This document shows positions 9,404 through 17,463 of a stretch of 64,000 nucleotides of DNA, piece by piece; the stretch's first letter is position 1; every line of letters starts with the position of its first letter. Origin of the DNA: Streptomyces sp. A012304. GTDB taxonomy: Bacteria; Actinomycetota; Actinomycetes; Streptomycetales; Streptomycetaceae. The notes under the pieces were generated by a model. It saw only the letters and a program-made list of their open reading frames with translations, ran no database searches and was not told the DNA's origin. The stretch spans positions 84,583 through 148,582 of the forward strand of contig NZ_BQUN01000095.1 of the NCBI RefSeq assembly GCF_026008495.1. Reading direction: 5' to 3'. The position numbers and the translations under genes were made by a program.

Positions 9404-9781
9404 TCAGAGGAGCCAGCGGTTGCGGCTGACGAACGGCAGCCGCGCCCACGCCCTGCCCAGTCCCCAGGTGGCGCCGGCGCCCGCGGCCGCCAGGGCGATC
9501 AGGACGACGGCGTAGATGAGGTGGTAGTCGGCGAACGGGTTGGTCGACATGCTCGCCGAGCCGTCGGACAGGTGCTTGGCCGGCGGCCATTCGGCGATCC
9601 ACATCAGCGCCATCATCGCGGTGCCGGCGACCGCCGCGAGCCGCAGGCCGATGCCCGCGGTCAGGGCGAGGCCGATGCCGAGCAGGCCGAGCATGAACAG
9701 CCAGTCGGCCCAGGTGGCGCCGGCCCAGTCGTGGAAGGTGGACTCCATCGGTCCGACCGCGACGCCGCTGAGGAAGCCCAT
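9404..9781 (-). pseudogene. DoxX-family membrane protein, N-terminally shortened
   Basis: About 125 residues starting GFLSGVAVGP and ending in RLPFVSRNRWLL match the C-terminal two-thirds of a DoxX-like quinol-oxidase-associated family. From memory of the family, about 60 N-terminal residues (first membrane helix and the region up to GGSPTKGFLSG) are absent and are not found in any frame upstream. Three membrane segments remain. A TTG at 9811 would extend it by only 10 unrelated residues. A DevR-like box lies about 80-95 nt upstream, so the promoter survives while the coding N-terminus seems deleted. It may still be expressed as a shorter protein. Confidence 0.6.
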
Positions 9782-9861
9782 GGTGGTGGACGACTCTCGT
9801 TGCACCTTCAATGTCCCGCGTCGTCGACGCCCGCCGGAGGGGCTGCAGGGCCCTGAACAGC

Positions 9862-9875
9862 GGGCCGAACGGCCC
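9862..9875. promoter_or_regulatory. DevR/OsdR-like box upstream of DoxX gene
   Basis: GGGCCGAACGGCCC fits GGGCC-N4-GGCCC exactly. It lies between the phosphoketolase remnant and the DoxX gene, oriented to serve the latter. Confidence 0.5.
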
Positions 9876-9900
9876 CCGATTCGGGCCCCGTCGGCGTCGG

Positions 9901-10176
9901 TCAGCCGTCCCAGGACCAGTCGGCGACCTCTGGCAGGTCGGTGCCGTGGACGCGGATCCAGTCGTGGTGGCGCAGGCGGGTGTCCTCCATCCGCTGCCGT
10001 ACCGCTGCGGCGCGCACGGCGAGGCCGGGGACGCGGTCGATGACGTCCATGACGAGGCGGTAGCGGTCCATGTCGTTGCGGACGACCATGTCGAACGGAG
10101 TGGTCATGGTGCCGATCTCCTTGTAGCCGCGCACGTGCAGGTTCTTGTGGCCGGTGCGGTCAGCCAGTCGAAGCAG
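9901..10176 (-). pseudogene. Phosphoketolase C-terminal remnant
   Basis: The minus frame encodes the last 80-90 residues of a xylulose-5-phosphate/fructose-6-phosphate phosphoketolase. TGHKNLHVRGYKEIGT and TTPFDMVVRNDMDRYRLVMD are followed by the family C-terminus ending VADWSWDG. The thiamine-diphosphate domains (about 700 residues) are absent and the sequence upstream is unrelated. A methionine allows a 77-residue ORF, but it would have no catalytic part. It is a decayed relic of a carbon-metabolism gene. Confidence 0.75.
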
Positions 10177-10201
10177 GGCTGTTTGCTAAAACCGGGCAGT
10201 A

Positions 10202-10215
10202 GGGTCCATCGGCCC
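10202..10215. promoter_or_regulatory. Degenerate DevR/OsdR-like box
   Basis: GGGTCCATCGGCCC differs from the GGG(A/C)C-N4-GGCCC pattern at one base of the left half. It lies 36 nt before the STAS-protein ATG and could also have served the decayed phosphoketolase gene. Weak evidence alone. Confidence 0.3.
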
Positions 10216-10250
10216 TATCCACTCCTCGTCCTTCCCTGTTGTCTCGGACC

Positions 10251-10643
10251 ATGTCCGCTATCGACCCCAGGTCCGCGCCTCACCACACGGAACGCACCGT
10301 CGGTGACACAACCGTCGTGGAACTGCGCGGCGAGATCGACATCTTCACCGCGCCGCACATCGCGGCCCAGCTGGAGGCCCTGACGGCCGGCCCGCACCCC
10401 GATCTGGTGCTGGACCTGCGCTCGATGGCGTTCATCGACTGCACCGGTCTGGGTGTCCTGTGCCGGGCTCGGAACCGAGCCGTGGCCCGGCACGGTCGGT
10501 TGCGGCTGGTCACCGACAACCGCAGCTTCCGGCGCATCCTTCGCATCGTGGGCCTGGCCGGCGTCTTCGAGCTGCACCCCAGCCTGAGTACGGTCCTGAC
10601 CCCTGCAACGGAGGAGGTCACCGCGCCTGCCGCCGGGGGCTGA
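10251..10643 (+). CDS. STAS-domain anti-anti-sigma factor
   Basis: This predicted cytoplasmic protein of 130 residues is a single STAS domain. The strand TVVELRGEIDIFTAPHIAAQ leads to the conserved phospho-acceptor region SMAFIDCTGLGVLCRARNRA, where the usual Ser/Thr is in the DCTGLG loop. Such proteins bind anti-sigma kinases in partner-switching stress circuits. The ATG at 10251 is chosen; a TTG 12 nt earlier is in frame, and neither has a strong ribosome site. Its 3' end overlaps the convergent nitroreductase gene by 26 nt. Confidence 0.85.
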   Translation: MSAIDPRSAPHHTERTVGDTTVVELRGEIDIFTAPHIAAQLEALTAGPHPDLVLDLRSMAFIDCTGLGVLCRARNRAVARHGRLRLVTDNRSFRRILRIVGLAGVFELHPSLSTVLTPATEEVTAPAAGG

Positions 10644-11513
10644 AGGCCAGGCGGACCGGCTGGCGACTCGCCATCACGCCGTCGAGCACCGTGCGCGGGG
10701 CGCGCCGCGGGGTCGCGGAGCCTTCCGGGCCGTATCCGAAGCGGATGAGCATCTGCGCGTGACCGGTCCGACCGGGAACCGGACTCATGGACCTGCGCAG
10801 GTCCGGCCACTCCAGCGCCTGGTGCAGCAGGGACGCGCGCAGGCCGTCGGCCGTGGCGAGGAGCCACACGTGCTGCAGAGCCTGCCCCGCCCGCAGCCAG
10901 TCGGCGCGACGGTCGTGCTCGGTGATCAGCACAGCGATCTGCGGGCCGGCCTCGAACGGCCGGGCGACCAGCCGCTCGGTGTGCCGTTGCGCGGTGAAGT
11001 TCCGCATGGGAAGGAGTTCGCGGGTGTCCTGAGGGCCGAGCACCGCCCGCGGCAGTCCTACGTCGGGAATGGGCTCCAGGTTTCGGTGCACCCAGCGGCT
11101 GTTCTCCGTGGCACGGTCGGTGTCGAGGCGTTGCGGCGCTCGGCCTCCGCGGTCAGGCGGAGCAGACGCGCCGTCCCGGCGGCGTCGGGGAACCACAGAC
11201 GCGCGCCTTCCACCCGGGCGGCCTCTCCGAGTTCGTTGCGCAGGTACGAGGGCAGCGGCCGGCCCGAGAACGGGAGGCGGCTGCTGTGCCTGCGCCAGAT
11301 CGCCTCGTAGAGGTCGGCCCGATGGCCGGTCCTGGACACCGGGTCGGTGTGCCGCAGGCCGCGCTCAGGGACGGCGCGTACCTGGAGGGTGAGCGTCTCG
11401 GGGGCCAGGCCGAAGCGCCACGGCTGGGTGTTGTGGATCGAGGGCGCGGCGACCGCGGCGGCCACGGACCTCTCCACCATCGCGGCGTCCAGGGACGGGG
11501 ATGCGCTGTGCAT
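10618..11513 (-). pseudogene. Acg-type nitroreductase, frameshifted
   Basis: Two minus frames together encode one Acg-like nitroreductase-fold protein of about 300 residues. The N-terminal frame (from ATG 11513, with GAGGAGGGC upstream) gives AAVAAPSIHNTQPWRF and continues to AEAERRNA. The C-terminal frame resumes with SRWVHRNLEPIPDVGLPRAVLG and ends through RADWLRAGQALQHVWLLAT. The break is a net one-base change near 11125. Both halves are well preserved, so the lesion is recent or a sequencing error. In mycobacteria Acg is a DosR-regulated dormancy protein, which fits the box at 11591 and the neighbours. Confidence 0.8.
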
Positions 11514-11590
11514 GATGCCCTCCTCACGAGTCGGCGCGCGACAGATCGTGCCGTCCTCCGAGCGTGGGTCCCTGACCACGATCCGGTGAG

Positions 11591-11604
11591 GGGCCGATGG
11601 TCCC
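11591..11604. promoter_or_regulatory. DevR/OsdR-like box upstream of nitroreductase
   Basis: GGGCCGATGGTCCC fits GGGCC-N4-GTCCC. It lies 78 nt upstream of the nitroreductase ATG at 11513 and just downstream of arcC. Confidence 0.5.
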
Positions 11605-11658
11605 GCCCTCGGGGTCCCGGACGGGCCACACCGGCCTGAGTATCATTCCGGCGGTATC

Positions 11659-12558
11659 TCAGCCGAGGTCCGACCTTCCGTGGACGATCTCGTACGCCGC
11701 GTCCAGGGCGCCGATGGCGGCCAGTCCCCCGGTGCGTTCGACGAACCGGGCGGCGGCCTCCGTCTTGGGACCCATGGAGTCGGCGGGAAACCCTGCGCGG
11801 CGCAGGTCGTCGGGCGTGGCGTCGAGGACGGGCTGCCGTTCGGCGGTGCCGTAGCCGGTGTAGACGCACGGAACGTCGGTGAGGATGAGCAGGAAGTCGG
11901 CCTTGAGTTCCTCAGCGAGCAGGGCGGCGGTGAGGTCCTTGTCGACGACCGCGTCCACTCCGTGCAGCGCGCCGGTGTCGCTGTCGGCGGTGACGGGCAC
12001 ACCTCCGCCGCCGGCACAGATGACCAGCGCTCCGCAGGTGAGCAGGTCGTGGATGGTCTCGGTCTCGACGATGCCCTCGGGCATGGGTGAGGCGACGACC
12101 TGGCGCCACCCGGTGGCGTCCTTGGCTATGTGCCAACCGCGCCTTCGCGCGAGGGTGCGGGCGACGTCACGCGGGTACACGGGGCCGACGCGCTTTGTGG
12201 GCCGCGCGAAGGCGGGGTCGTCGGCCCGGACCAGGGTGTGGGTGACGAGCGCGGCGATCTTGTGGCCGGGCAGCGCGTCGTGCAGGGCCCGGACCAGCAG
12301 CGAGCCGATCAGACCCTCGGTCTGGGCACCCAGCAGGTCCAGCGGGTAGGGGGCGGTCAGGACAGGGTCGGCCGCGCTCTCCATGGCGAGCAGGCCGATC
12401 TGCGGTTCGTTGCCGTGGGTGAGAACGACCTCGTGTTCGAGGGCGAGAGCGGCGACGGCGGTGGTCACCCGGTCGATGTTCGCCTGCTGCACAGCCGCGT
12501 CGGGGCGATCACCCCGGCGCAGCAGGGCGTTGCCGCCGAGAGCGATGACGATGCGCAT
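11659..12558 (-). CDS. arcC: Carbamate kinase
   Basis: Carbamate kinase makes ATP from carbamoyl phosphate and ADP, the last step of arginine deiminase fermentation. The 299 residues are typical of the family. Visible are the nucleotide-binding start MRIVIALGGNALLRRGD, THGNEPQIG, LVRADDPAFARPTKRVGP, CAGGGGVPV and SMGPKTEAAARFVE. The ATG at 12558 follows GGAGGACC; ten extra in-frame residues upstream are not conserved. No arginine deiminase or ornithine transcarbamoylase is adjacent, so the carbamoyl phosphate source is not explained by this window. Confidence 0.93.
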   Translation of the reverse strand: MRIVIALGGNALLRRGDRPDAAVQQANIDRVTTAVAALALEHEVVLTHGNEPQIGLLAMESAADPVLTAPYPLDLLGAQTEGLIGSLLVRALHDALPGHKIAALVTHTLVRADDPAFARPTKRVGPVYPRDVARTLARRRGWHIAKDATGWRQVVASPMPEGIVETETIHDLLTCGALVICAGGGGVPVTADSDTGALHGVDAVVDKDLTAALLAEELKADFLLILTDVPCVYTGYGTAERQPVLDATPDDLRRAGFPADSMGPKTEAAARFVERTGGLAAIGALDAAYEIVHGRSDLG

Positions 12559-12775
12559 GGCTTTGGGTCCTCCAGGGGCCACGAGTGCGGCCTTGACGGT
12601 GTGCAGCCGATTCGTTCTGCGCCCGGTGGAAGTCGGGCGGGTGAGGGATTACGCACCGCCGGCGCTTCGACTCCATGGCGGGCAGGGCGTGCCTGACGTT
12701 CGGGCTGCCGGCGGCGGCCGGCGGTGACCGGTGTCTTGCCATTGACCTGATACGGCAGCGCCGGGCTTCTCCGGC

Positions 12776-13009
12776 TCAGCGATGGACCGCGATTCGATCA
12801 GGTCGGCAGGGCGGCTCCGTCGCCCGCCCGAGGGCCGGCCGACGATGGATGCGGCGCCGCTGTGCCCGCAGCACCAGCGCGTCGAGCGCGGCGCTGAGAA
12901 CAAAGGTGGCCGCGGTGAAGATCACCAGGAGAACGGCGAACAGCCTCCAGAACTCCGAGGTCAGTGACGTGCCCACCATGTACCCCCTCGGGTTGGCTCT
13001 TTTCTCCAT
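12776..13009 (-). CDS. Small single-pass membrane protein
   Basis: This 77-residue protein starts at an ATG with GGAGG 5-6 nt upstream. One hydrophobic helix (about residues 20-42, WRLFAVLLVIFTAATFVLSA) is followed by a basic tail (LRAQRRRIHRRP), predicting N-out/C-in or a simple anchor. No known domain is recognised. A DevR-like box lies 71 nt upstream. The strong ribosome site and box argue that it is a real gene of the dormancy set. Confidence 0.6.
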   Translation of the reverse strand: MEKRANPRGYMVGTSLTSEFWRLFAVLLVIFTAATFVLSAALDALVLRAQRRRIHRRPALGRATEPPCRPDRIAVHR

Positions 13010-13079
13010 CGAACCTCCGGTCCCGTCCAGGCGCAGGGTCCCGAAGGGCCCGGACTCGGTGCCGGGCGGCCCAGTCATG

Positions 13080-13093
13080 GGGCCGGGTGGCCC
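13080..13093. promoter_or_regulatory. DevR/OsdR-like box in divergent promoter
   Basis: GGGCCGGGTGGCCC fits GGGCC-N4-GGCCC. It lies midway (about 70 nt each way) between the small membrane protein on the minus strand and the Crp-type remnant on the plus strand. Confidence 0.5.
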
Positions 13094-13162
13094 ATCGCCC
13101 GATACGAGACACGGGAACACGCTGGACGGGGCAGTTTCGTACGCCCGTACAGGAGGCATGTC

Positions 13163-13389
13163 ATGAACGCTCCCGCCACGGCCGGCATGCTTCAGGCACT
13201 CCCGACCGAACACAGGCAGCGGCTGATGCGCTGTGCCCGGGAGGTGTCGTTCCCCCCAGGGCACCCGGCTCTTCGAGGAAGGGGGCCGCGCCGACCGGTT
13301 CTGACGGTGTACTGGCCCACCGTCTGCGCTCGGCCCGCACCCGGCTGCTGGACCTGTACGCCCCCTACGGCAGCGGCAGCCTCCTGTGA
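13163..13389 (+). pseudogene. Crp/cyclic-nucleotide-binding domain remnant
   Basis: The first frame reads LPTEHRQRLMRCAREVSFPPG, the start of a cNMP-binding domain found in Streptomyces stress islands. The continuation TRLFEEGGRADRF is in another frame and ends at a stop; a further piece (TRLLDLYAPYGSGSLL) lies in a third. The jelly-roll core and any output domain are missing. At least one frameshift (near 13261) and a deletion have destroyed it. Confidence 0.6.
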
Positions 13390-13432
13390 CGGCGCCCACG
13401 ACTCGAAGCACGACCGCTACCACCAGGGAGGG

Positions 13433-14140
13433 ATGATGCACGGCACCCCGCACATCGTCAGCGACGTGATGACCCACACCGTGGCCGCCATCGGCCGCGG
13501 CGCCGCCTTCAAGGAGGTCGTGCGGATAATGCACGACTGGAAGGTCAGCGCCCTGCCCGTCCTGGAGGGCGAGGGCCGCGTCGTCGGCGTCGTCTCCGAG
13601 GCCGACCTGCTCCTCAAGGAGGAGTTCCGCGACGAGGACCCCGACCGGCACACCCAGCTCCAGCGCCTGACGGACCTCGCGAAGGCCGGCGCCGTGACCG
13701 CCGGGGAGCTGATGACCGCGCCGGCCCTCACCGTGCGTGCGGACGCGACGCTCGCGCAGGCCGCGCGAGTGATGGCACGCGCCAAGGTCAAGCGGCTTCC
13801 GGTCGTCGATGAGCTGGGCATGCTGCAGGGCATCGTCAGCCGCGCCGATCTGCTGAAGGTGTTCCTGCGCGACGACGAGGACATCGCCGAGGAGGTCCGC
13901 CGGGAGGTGGTGTCGTACCTCTTCCCCGCGCCCACGTCGGCCGTACGGGTGGCCGTGCGGGAGGGGGTCGTGAAGCTCGGCGGCCGTATCCGGGACACGT
14001 CCCTGGTCCCGGTGGCCGCACGTCTGATCCGGGCCGTCGCGGGGGTCGTGGACATCGAGTTCGACCTCTCCGAGCACGACCGTTCCTCCGAGTCGACCAC
14101 GGTACCGTCAGCTCATGGCGAGAGCGCCTGGCCGTTGTGA
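13433..14140 (+). CDS. CBS-BON domain protein
   Basis: This 235-residue paralogue of the protein at 2517 has CBS 1 (about residues 10-65, ALPVLEGEGRVVGVVSEADL), CBS 2 (about 95-150, RLPVVDELGMLQGIVSRADL) and a C-terminal BON-like domain (about 165-220). Two ATGs (13433, 13436) follow GGGAGGG; the second gives better spacing. The upstream open frame belongs to the Crp remnant and is not part of this protein. A nucleotide-sensing stress role is inferred from CBS domains and context. Confidence 0.87.
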   Translation: MMHGTPHIVSDVMTHTVAAIGRGAAFKEVVRIMHDWKVSALPVLEGEGRVVGVVSEADLLLKEEFRDEDPDRHTQLQRLTDLAKAGAVTAGELMTAPALTVRADATLAQAARVMARAKVKRLPVVDELGMLQGIVSRADLLKVFLRDDEDIAEEVRREVVSYLFPAPTSAVRVAVREGVVKLGGRIRDTSLVPVAARLIRAVAGVVDIEFDLSEHDRSSESTTVPSAHGESAWPL

Positions 14141-14194
14141 CCCGTCCCGAACGGCGGCGGTGAGACGTCCGCAGCGCAGGCAGGGCTCGCTGCA

Positions 14195-15650
14195 TTGACT
14201 TGCTCCTCGGGCTGAAGCCCAAGGGTTCTGGCCTTCCCTGACTGGTTGCTGTGCCGCTACGCGGCAAGGTTTCCGGTCGGGAATCCGTGGCTTCCTGCTT
14301 CTTCGCGCTGTGCCGGGATTGCTCCTGGTCTTACCGGCGCTCCACAGGCTGACACCGCCAGTCCGGCGGCCGTCTTGATGTTGCGTGCGGCATTGGTGTC
14401 CCGGTCGTGGACGGTACCGCAGGCGGTGCAGGTCCATTCCCGCACATTCAGGGGTTTGGGCCCGTCCACGGCGCCGCAGGTGGAGCAGGTCTGGGAGGTC
14501 GGTTCGAACCGGCCGATCTTCACCAGGGTGCGTCCGTACCGGGCGGCTTTGTACTCCAGCATGCCGATGAACTGCGCCCATCCAGCGTCGTGCACGGACT
14601 TGGCCAGGCGCGTGCGAGCCAGTCCCACCACTGACAGGTCCTCCACGGCGATCCCTTGGTTCTCGCAGATCAGCTTCGTGGAGAGCTGGTGGTGGAACTC
14701 ACGGCGTGCGTCGGCAACTTTGGCGTGGGCGCGGGCGACCTTCAGGCGGGCCTTGGCCCGGTTCTTCGATCCCTTCTGCTTGCGGGACAGCTCCCTTTGG
14801 GCCTTCTTCAGCTTCTTCTCAGCGCGCCGCAGAAAGCGCGGGGAGTCGATCTTCGTGCCGTCGGAGAGGACCGCGAAGTGGGTCAGGCCGAGATCGATAC
14901 CGATGCTGCGGTCGGTCTCGGGCATCCGGGCCGCGTCGACGGCGGGGTCAGTGTCGATGACGAAGGAGGCGAAGAACCTGCCTGCCGCGTCCCTGACGAC
15001 GGTGACGGAAGTGGGCGTGGCGGGCAGGGCGCGGGACCATTTCACCTTCACCGCGCCGATCTTCGGCAGGTTCAGACGGCCACTGTCGGTCATGTTCCAG
15101 CGAGCGTTGGCGGTGAACCGGATCGACTGCCGTGCGTCCTTGCGGGACTTGAAGCAGGGCGCACCCAGTTTCGGGCCCTTGCGGGTGCCCTTTAGGGAGG
15201 CGAAGAAGTTGCGGTACGCGGTCTCGGCGTCCCGCAGGGACTGCTGGAGCACCACCGCGGAAACCTCACTCAGCCAGGAGCGTTCCTTCGTCTGCTTGGC
15301 CTCGGTGATCAGCTTCCGGGACAGCTGACCGGCCGTCGGGAACGGCTGCCCGGCCGTGCGGGCGTCCTCGCGGGCGCGGACCGCGTCGTTGAACACGACG
15401 CGGGCGCACCCGAACGCCCTGGCCAGCGCGGCACGCTGAGCGACGTCGGGGTACAACCTGAAGGCGTACCGGAGCTGCATGACGATCACACTAGGCACGT
15501 CGAACCCACGTCGTCATCGGGAACATACGAGCGACCAGTCACCGTCACGACGCAGGTCCGGCTCCGCCGGAACGCCACTGCGACGCTCCGCGTCCCAGCC
15601 ACAAGATTCGCTTCACCCCCGGCCTGAAGGCCGGAGCACTGCGAATGAAT
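14195..15650 (-). mobile_element. IS200/IS605-group (IS1341-type) element with tnpB only
   Basis: The element holds tnpB and no tnpA. Its ends show the expected subterminal hairpins. At the right end is GGGCT-GA-AGCCC (14209-14220) beside CTTGCTCCT; at the left end is CCGGCCT-GA-AGGCCGG (15619-15634). Both loops are GA in the same context, as in related IS ends. Exact cleavage sites are not determined. It is inserted between the CBS-BON gene and PPK2. Confidence 0.75.
14257..15480 (-). CDS. tnpB: TnpB, RNA-guided transposon endonuclease
   Basis: The 407-residue protein (ATG at 15480, MQLRYAFRLYP) has the OrfB/TnpB layout. An N-terminal helix-turn-helix region is followed by a RuvC-like nuclease with Asp in SIGIDLGL, Glu in AVEDLSVV and Asp in DRDTNAARN. 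A zinc ribbon CSTC...CTAC lies between the last two. All three catalytic acids and the four zinc cysteines are intact, so the nuclease may be active. In this family the guide (omega) RNA is transcribed from the tnpB 3' end into the right end, here about 14195-14330 on the minus strand. Without TnpA it would depend on a helper for transposition. Confidence 0.9.
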   Translation of the reverse strand: MQLRYAFRLYPDVAQRAALARAFGCARVVFNDAVRAREDARTAGQPFPTAGQLSRKLITEAKQTKERSWLSEVSAVVLQQSLRDAETAYRNFFASLKGTRKGPKLGAPCFKSRKDARQSIRFTANARWNMTDSGRLNLPKIGAVKVKWSRALPATPTSVTVVRDAAGRFFASFVIDTDPAVDAARMPETDRSIGIDLGLTHFAVLSDGTKIDSPRFLRRAEKKLKKAQRELSRKQKGSKNRAKARLKVARAHAKVADARREFHHQLSTKLICENQGIAVEDLSVVGLARTRLAKSVHDAGWAQFIGMLEYKAARYGRTLVKIGRFEPTSQTCSTCGAVDGPKPLNVREWTCTACGTVHDRDTNAARNIKTAAGLAVSACGAPVRPGAIPAQREEAGSHGFPTGNLAA

Positions 15651-15711
15651 CCCTGTAGCGTGCTGTCCGGAGTCCCCCAGGTCCCCGTATGTCCCAGGCG
15701 ATGGAGGCGGC

Positions 15712-16515
15712 ATGGCTGGCGAGAAGGCGGCGACGCTGCCGCGCAGGACGTATGAGAAGGAACTGCTGCGCCTGCAGACGGAGTTGGTGAAGCTGCAGGA
15801 GTGGGTGCGGGCCGAGGGTGCCCGGCTCGTCGTCATCTTCGAGGGACGGGACGCGGCGGGCAAGGGCGGCACCATCAAACGGGTCGCCGAGCACCTCAAC
15901 CCGCGCGTGGCCCGAATCGTGGCCCTGCCGAAGCCGACCGAGCGCGAGCGCACCCAGTGGTACTTCCAGCGCTACATCGAGCACCTGCCCGCCGCCGGCG
16001 AGATCGTGCTGTTCGACCGGTCCTGGTACAACCGCGCCGGAGTCGAGCACGTGATGGACTTCTGCACCAAGGAGGAGCACCAGCTGTTCCTGCGCCAGTG
16101 TCCGATCTTCGAGCGGATGCTGGTGGAGGACGGAATCCTGCTGCGCAAGTACTGGTTCTCCGTGAGCGACGACGTGCAGCAGGAGCGGTTCCGGCAGCGG
16201 CTGGAGGACCCGACGAAGCGCTGGAAGCTCTCGCCGATGGACCTGGAGTCGATCACCCGCTGGGAGGCGTACTCCCGGGCCAAGGACGAGATGCTCGTGC
16301 ACACCGACATCGCCGAGGCGCCGTGGTACGTCGTCGAGAGCGACGACAAGCGGCGCGCCCGGCTGAACATGATCGCGCACCTGCTGAGCACCGTGCCGTA
16401 CCACGAGGTACCCCCGCCGGTGCTCGACCTGCCCCCTCGTCCGCCGTCGACCGGCTACGTACGGCCGCCGCGCGATCTGCAGACCTACGTCCCCGATCAC
16501 GCGGCGAGCCTCTGA
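15712..16515 (+). CDS. ppk2: Polyphosphate kinase 2
   Basis: PPK2 enzymes move phosphate between polyphosphate and nucleoside di- or monophosphates. The 267 residues give one PPK2 domain. Walker A is GRDAAGKGGT (about 45-54), Walker B and lid are FDRSWYNRAGVEHVM (about 101-115), and KLSPMDLESITRWEAYSRAKDEM follows. The ATG follows GGAGGCGGC. A single domain of this size is class I/III; which nucleotide it prefers cannot be read here. It sits between tnpB and the stress-protein operon, fitting ATP supply in dormancy (inference). Confidence 0.92.
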   Translation: MAGEKAATLPRRTYEKELLRLQTELVKLQEWVRAEGARLVVIFEGRDAAGKGGTIKRVAEHLNPRVARIVALPKPTERERTQWYFQRYIEHLPAAGEIVLFDRSWYNRAGVEHVMDFCTKEEHQLFLRQCPIFERMLVEDGILLRKYWFSVSDDVQQERFRQRLEDPTKRWKLSPMDLESITRWEAYSRAKDEMLVHTDIAEAPWYVVESDDKRRARLNMIAHLLSTVPYHEVPPPVLDLPPRPPSTGYVRPPRDLQTYVPDHAASL

Positions 16516-16529
16516 GGCCGTTCGTCGTA

Positions 16530-17435
16530 TCAACTGCGCTGCGGCACAACGGCGACCGGGCAGGCGGAGTGGTGCAGCACCGTGTGGGCGACCCGCCCGA
16601 GCTGAAGCCCGAAGGTCTGCTTCTGCCGCCGCGCCCCGACGACCACCAGGTCAGCGGTGGCCGAGGCGTCGAGCAGCACCTTGCGGGCCGGCCCCTCGGC
16701 GGTGCGCCGGTGCACCTCCACGGACGGGTGCTCGGCGGCCATCTCGTTCAGCGCGGCCTCCAGCGTCTCGGCGGCCCGCTGTTCGTGCAGGTGGGCGGGC
16801 TCTCCCGCGAGGAGGGGGTGGTCGGTGGTCTCGTGCGCGGGGCACCGCCAGGCCCGTACGGCCTCCAGCACGGCCCCGCGGCGCTCCGCCTCCTCGAAGG
16901 CGAACCGCACGGCCGCCGGACCGTGCGCCTCCTCGCCGACACCGAGCAGGATCCGCCCGTGCGTCACAAGCTGTGCCCTCTTGTCCCGGCCGCCGCGCAG
17001 CACGATCACCGGGCAGGTGGCGTAGGCAGCCACGGTCAGGCTGACGGAACCGAGCAGCAGCTCGGCGATGCCGCCCCGTCCCCGGCTGCCCAGGACCAGT
17101 GCAGAGGCGTGCCGTCCCTCCCGCACCAGCGCGTACTCCGGCTCCTCGGGCAGTACCTCGGTGGACACCTTCAGGTCCGGTTGCCGGGTGCGCGCCCGCC
17201 GGGCGGCGCCGTCGACGATGCCGTCGGCGAGCACCTGCTCGGACGGCTTGCCGAGGTCCTCGGCAAGCGCTGCACCCTCGTACCACTGCCACAGCGAGGC
17301 GTGCACCAGCCGCAGCGGCACCCCGCGCAGCACGGCCTCGTCCGCCGCCCAGTCGACGGCCCGCAGACTCGGCTCGGAGCCGTCCACGCCCACTACCAGG
17401 GGCAGTTCCAGGGCGGTGCGGTGTACCTCGTTCAT
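16530..17435 (-). CDS. Universal stress protein, tandem UspA
   Basis: The 301 residues form two UspA domains. The first (about 13-150) begins LPLVVGVDGSEPSLRAVDWA and ends GSRGRGGIAELLLGSVS; the second ends VVVGARRQKQTFGLQLGRVAHTVLHH. The first domain keeps the ATP-binding Gx2Gx9GS pattern; the second has lost the usual GSRG and reads GARRQ. It is the second gene of an operon, 28 nt after the next USP, and convergent with ppk2. Confidence 0.92.
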   Translation of the reverse strand: MNEVHRTALELPLVVGVDGSEPSLRAVDWAADEAVLRGVPLRLVHASLWQWYEGAALAEDLGKPSEQVLADGIVDGAARRARTRQPDLKVSTEVLPEEPEYALVREGRHASALVLGSRGRGGIAELLLGSVSLTVAAYATCPVIVLRGGRDKRAQLVTHGRILLGVGEEAHGPAAVRFAFEEAERRGAVLEAVRAWRCPAHETTDHPLLAGEPAHLHEQRAAETLEAALNEMAAEHPSVEVHRRTAEGPARKVLLDASATADLVVVGARRQKQTFGLQLGRVAHTVLHHSACPVAVVPQRS

Positions 17436-17463
17436 GAGGTTCCTCCTCGTGGACTCGGGAGCG

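Noticed and set aside
9901..10134. 77-residue ORF as a functional gene
   Set aside because: It is only the C-terminal end of phosphoketolase, with no catalytic domain; called a remnant instead.
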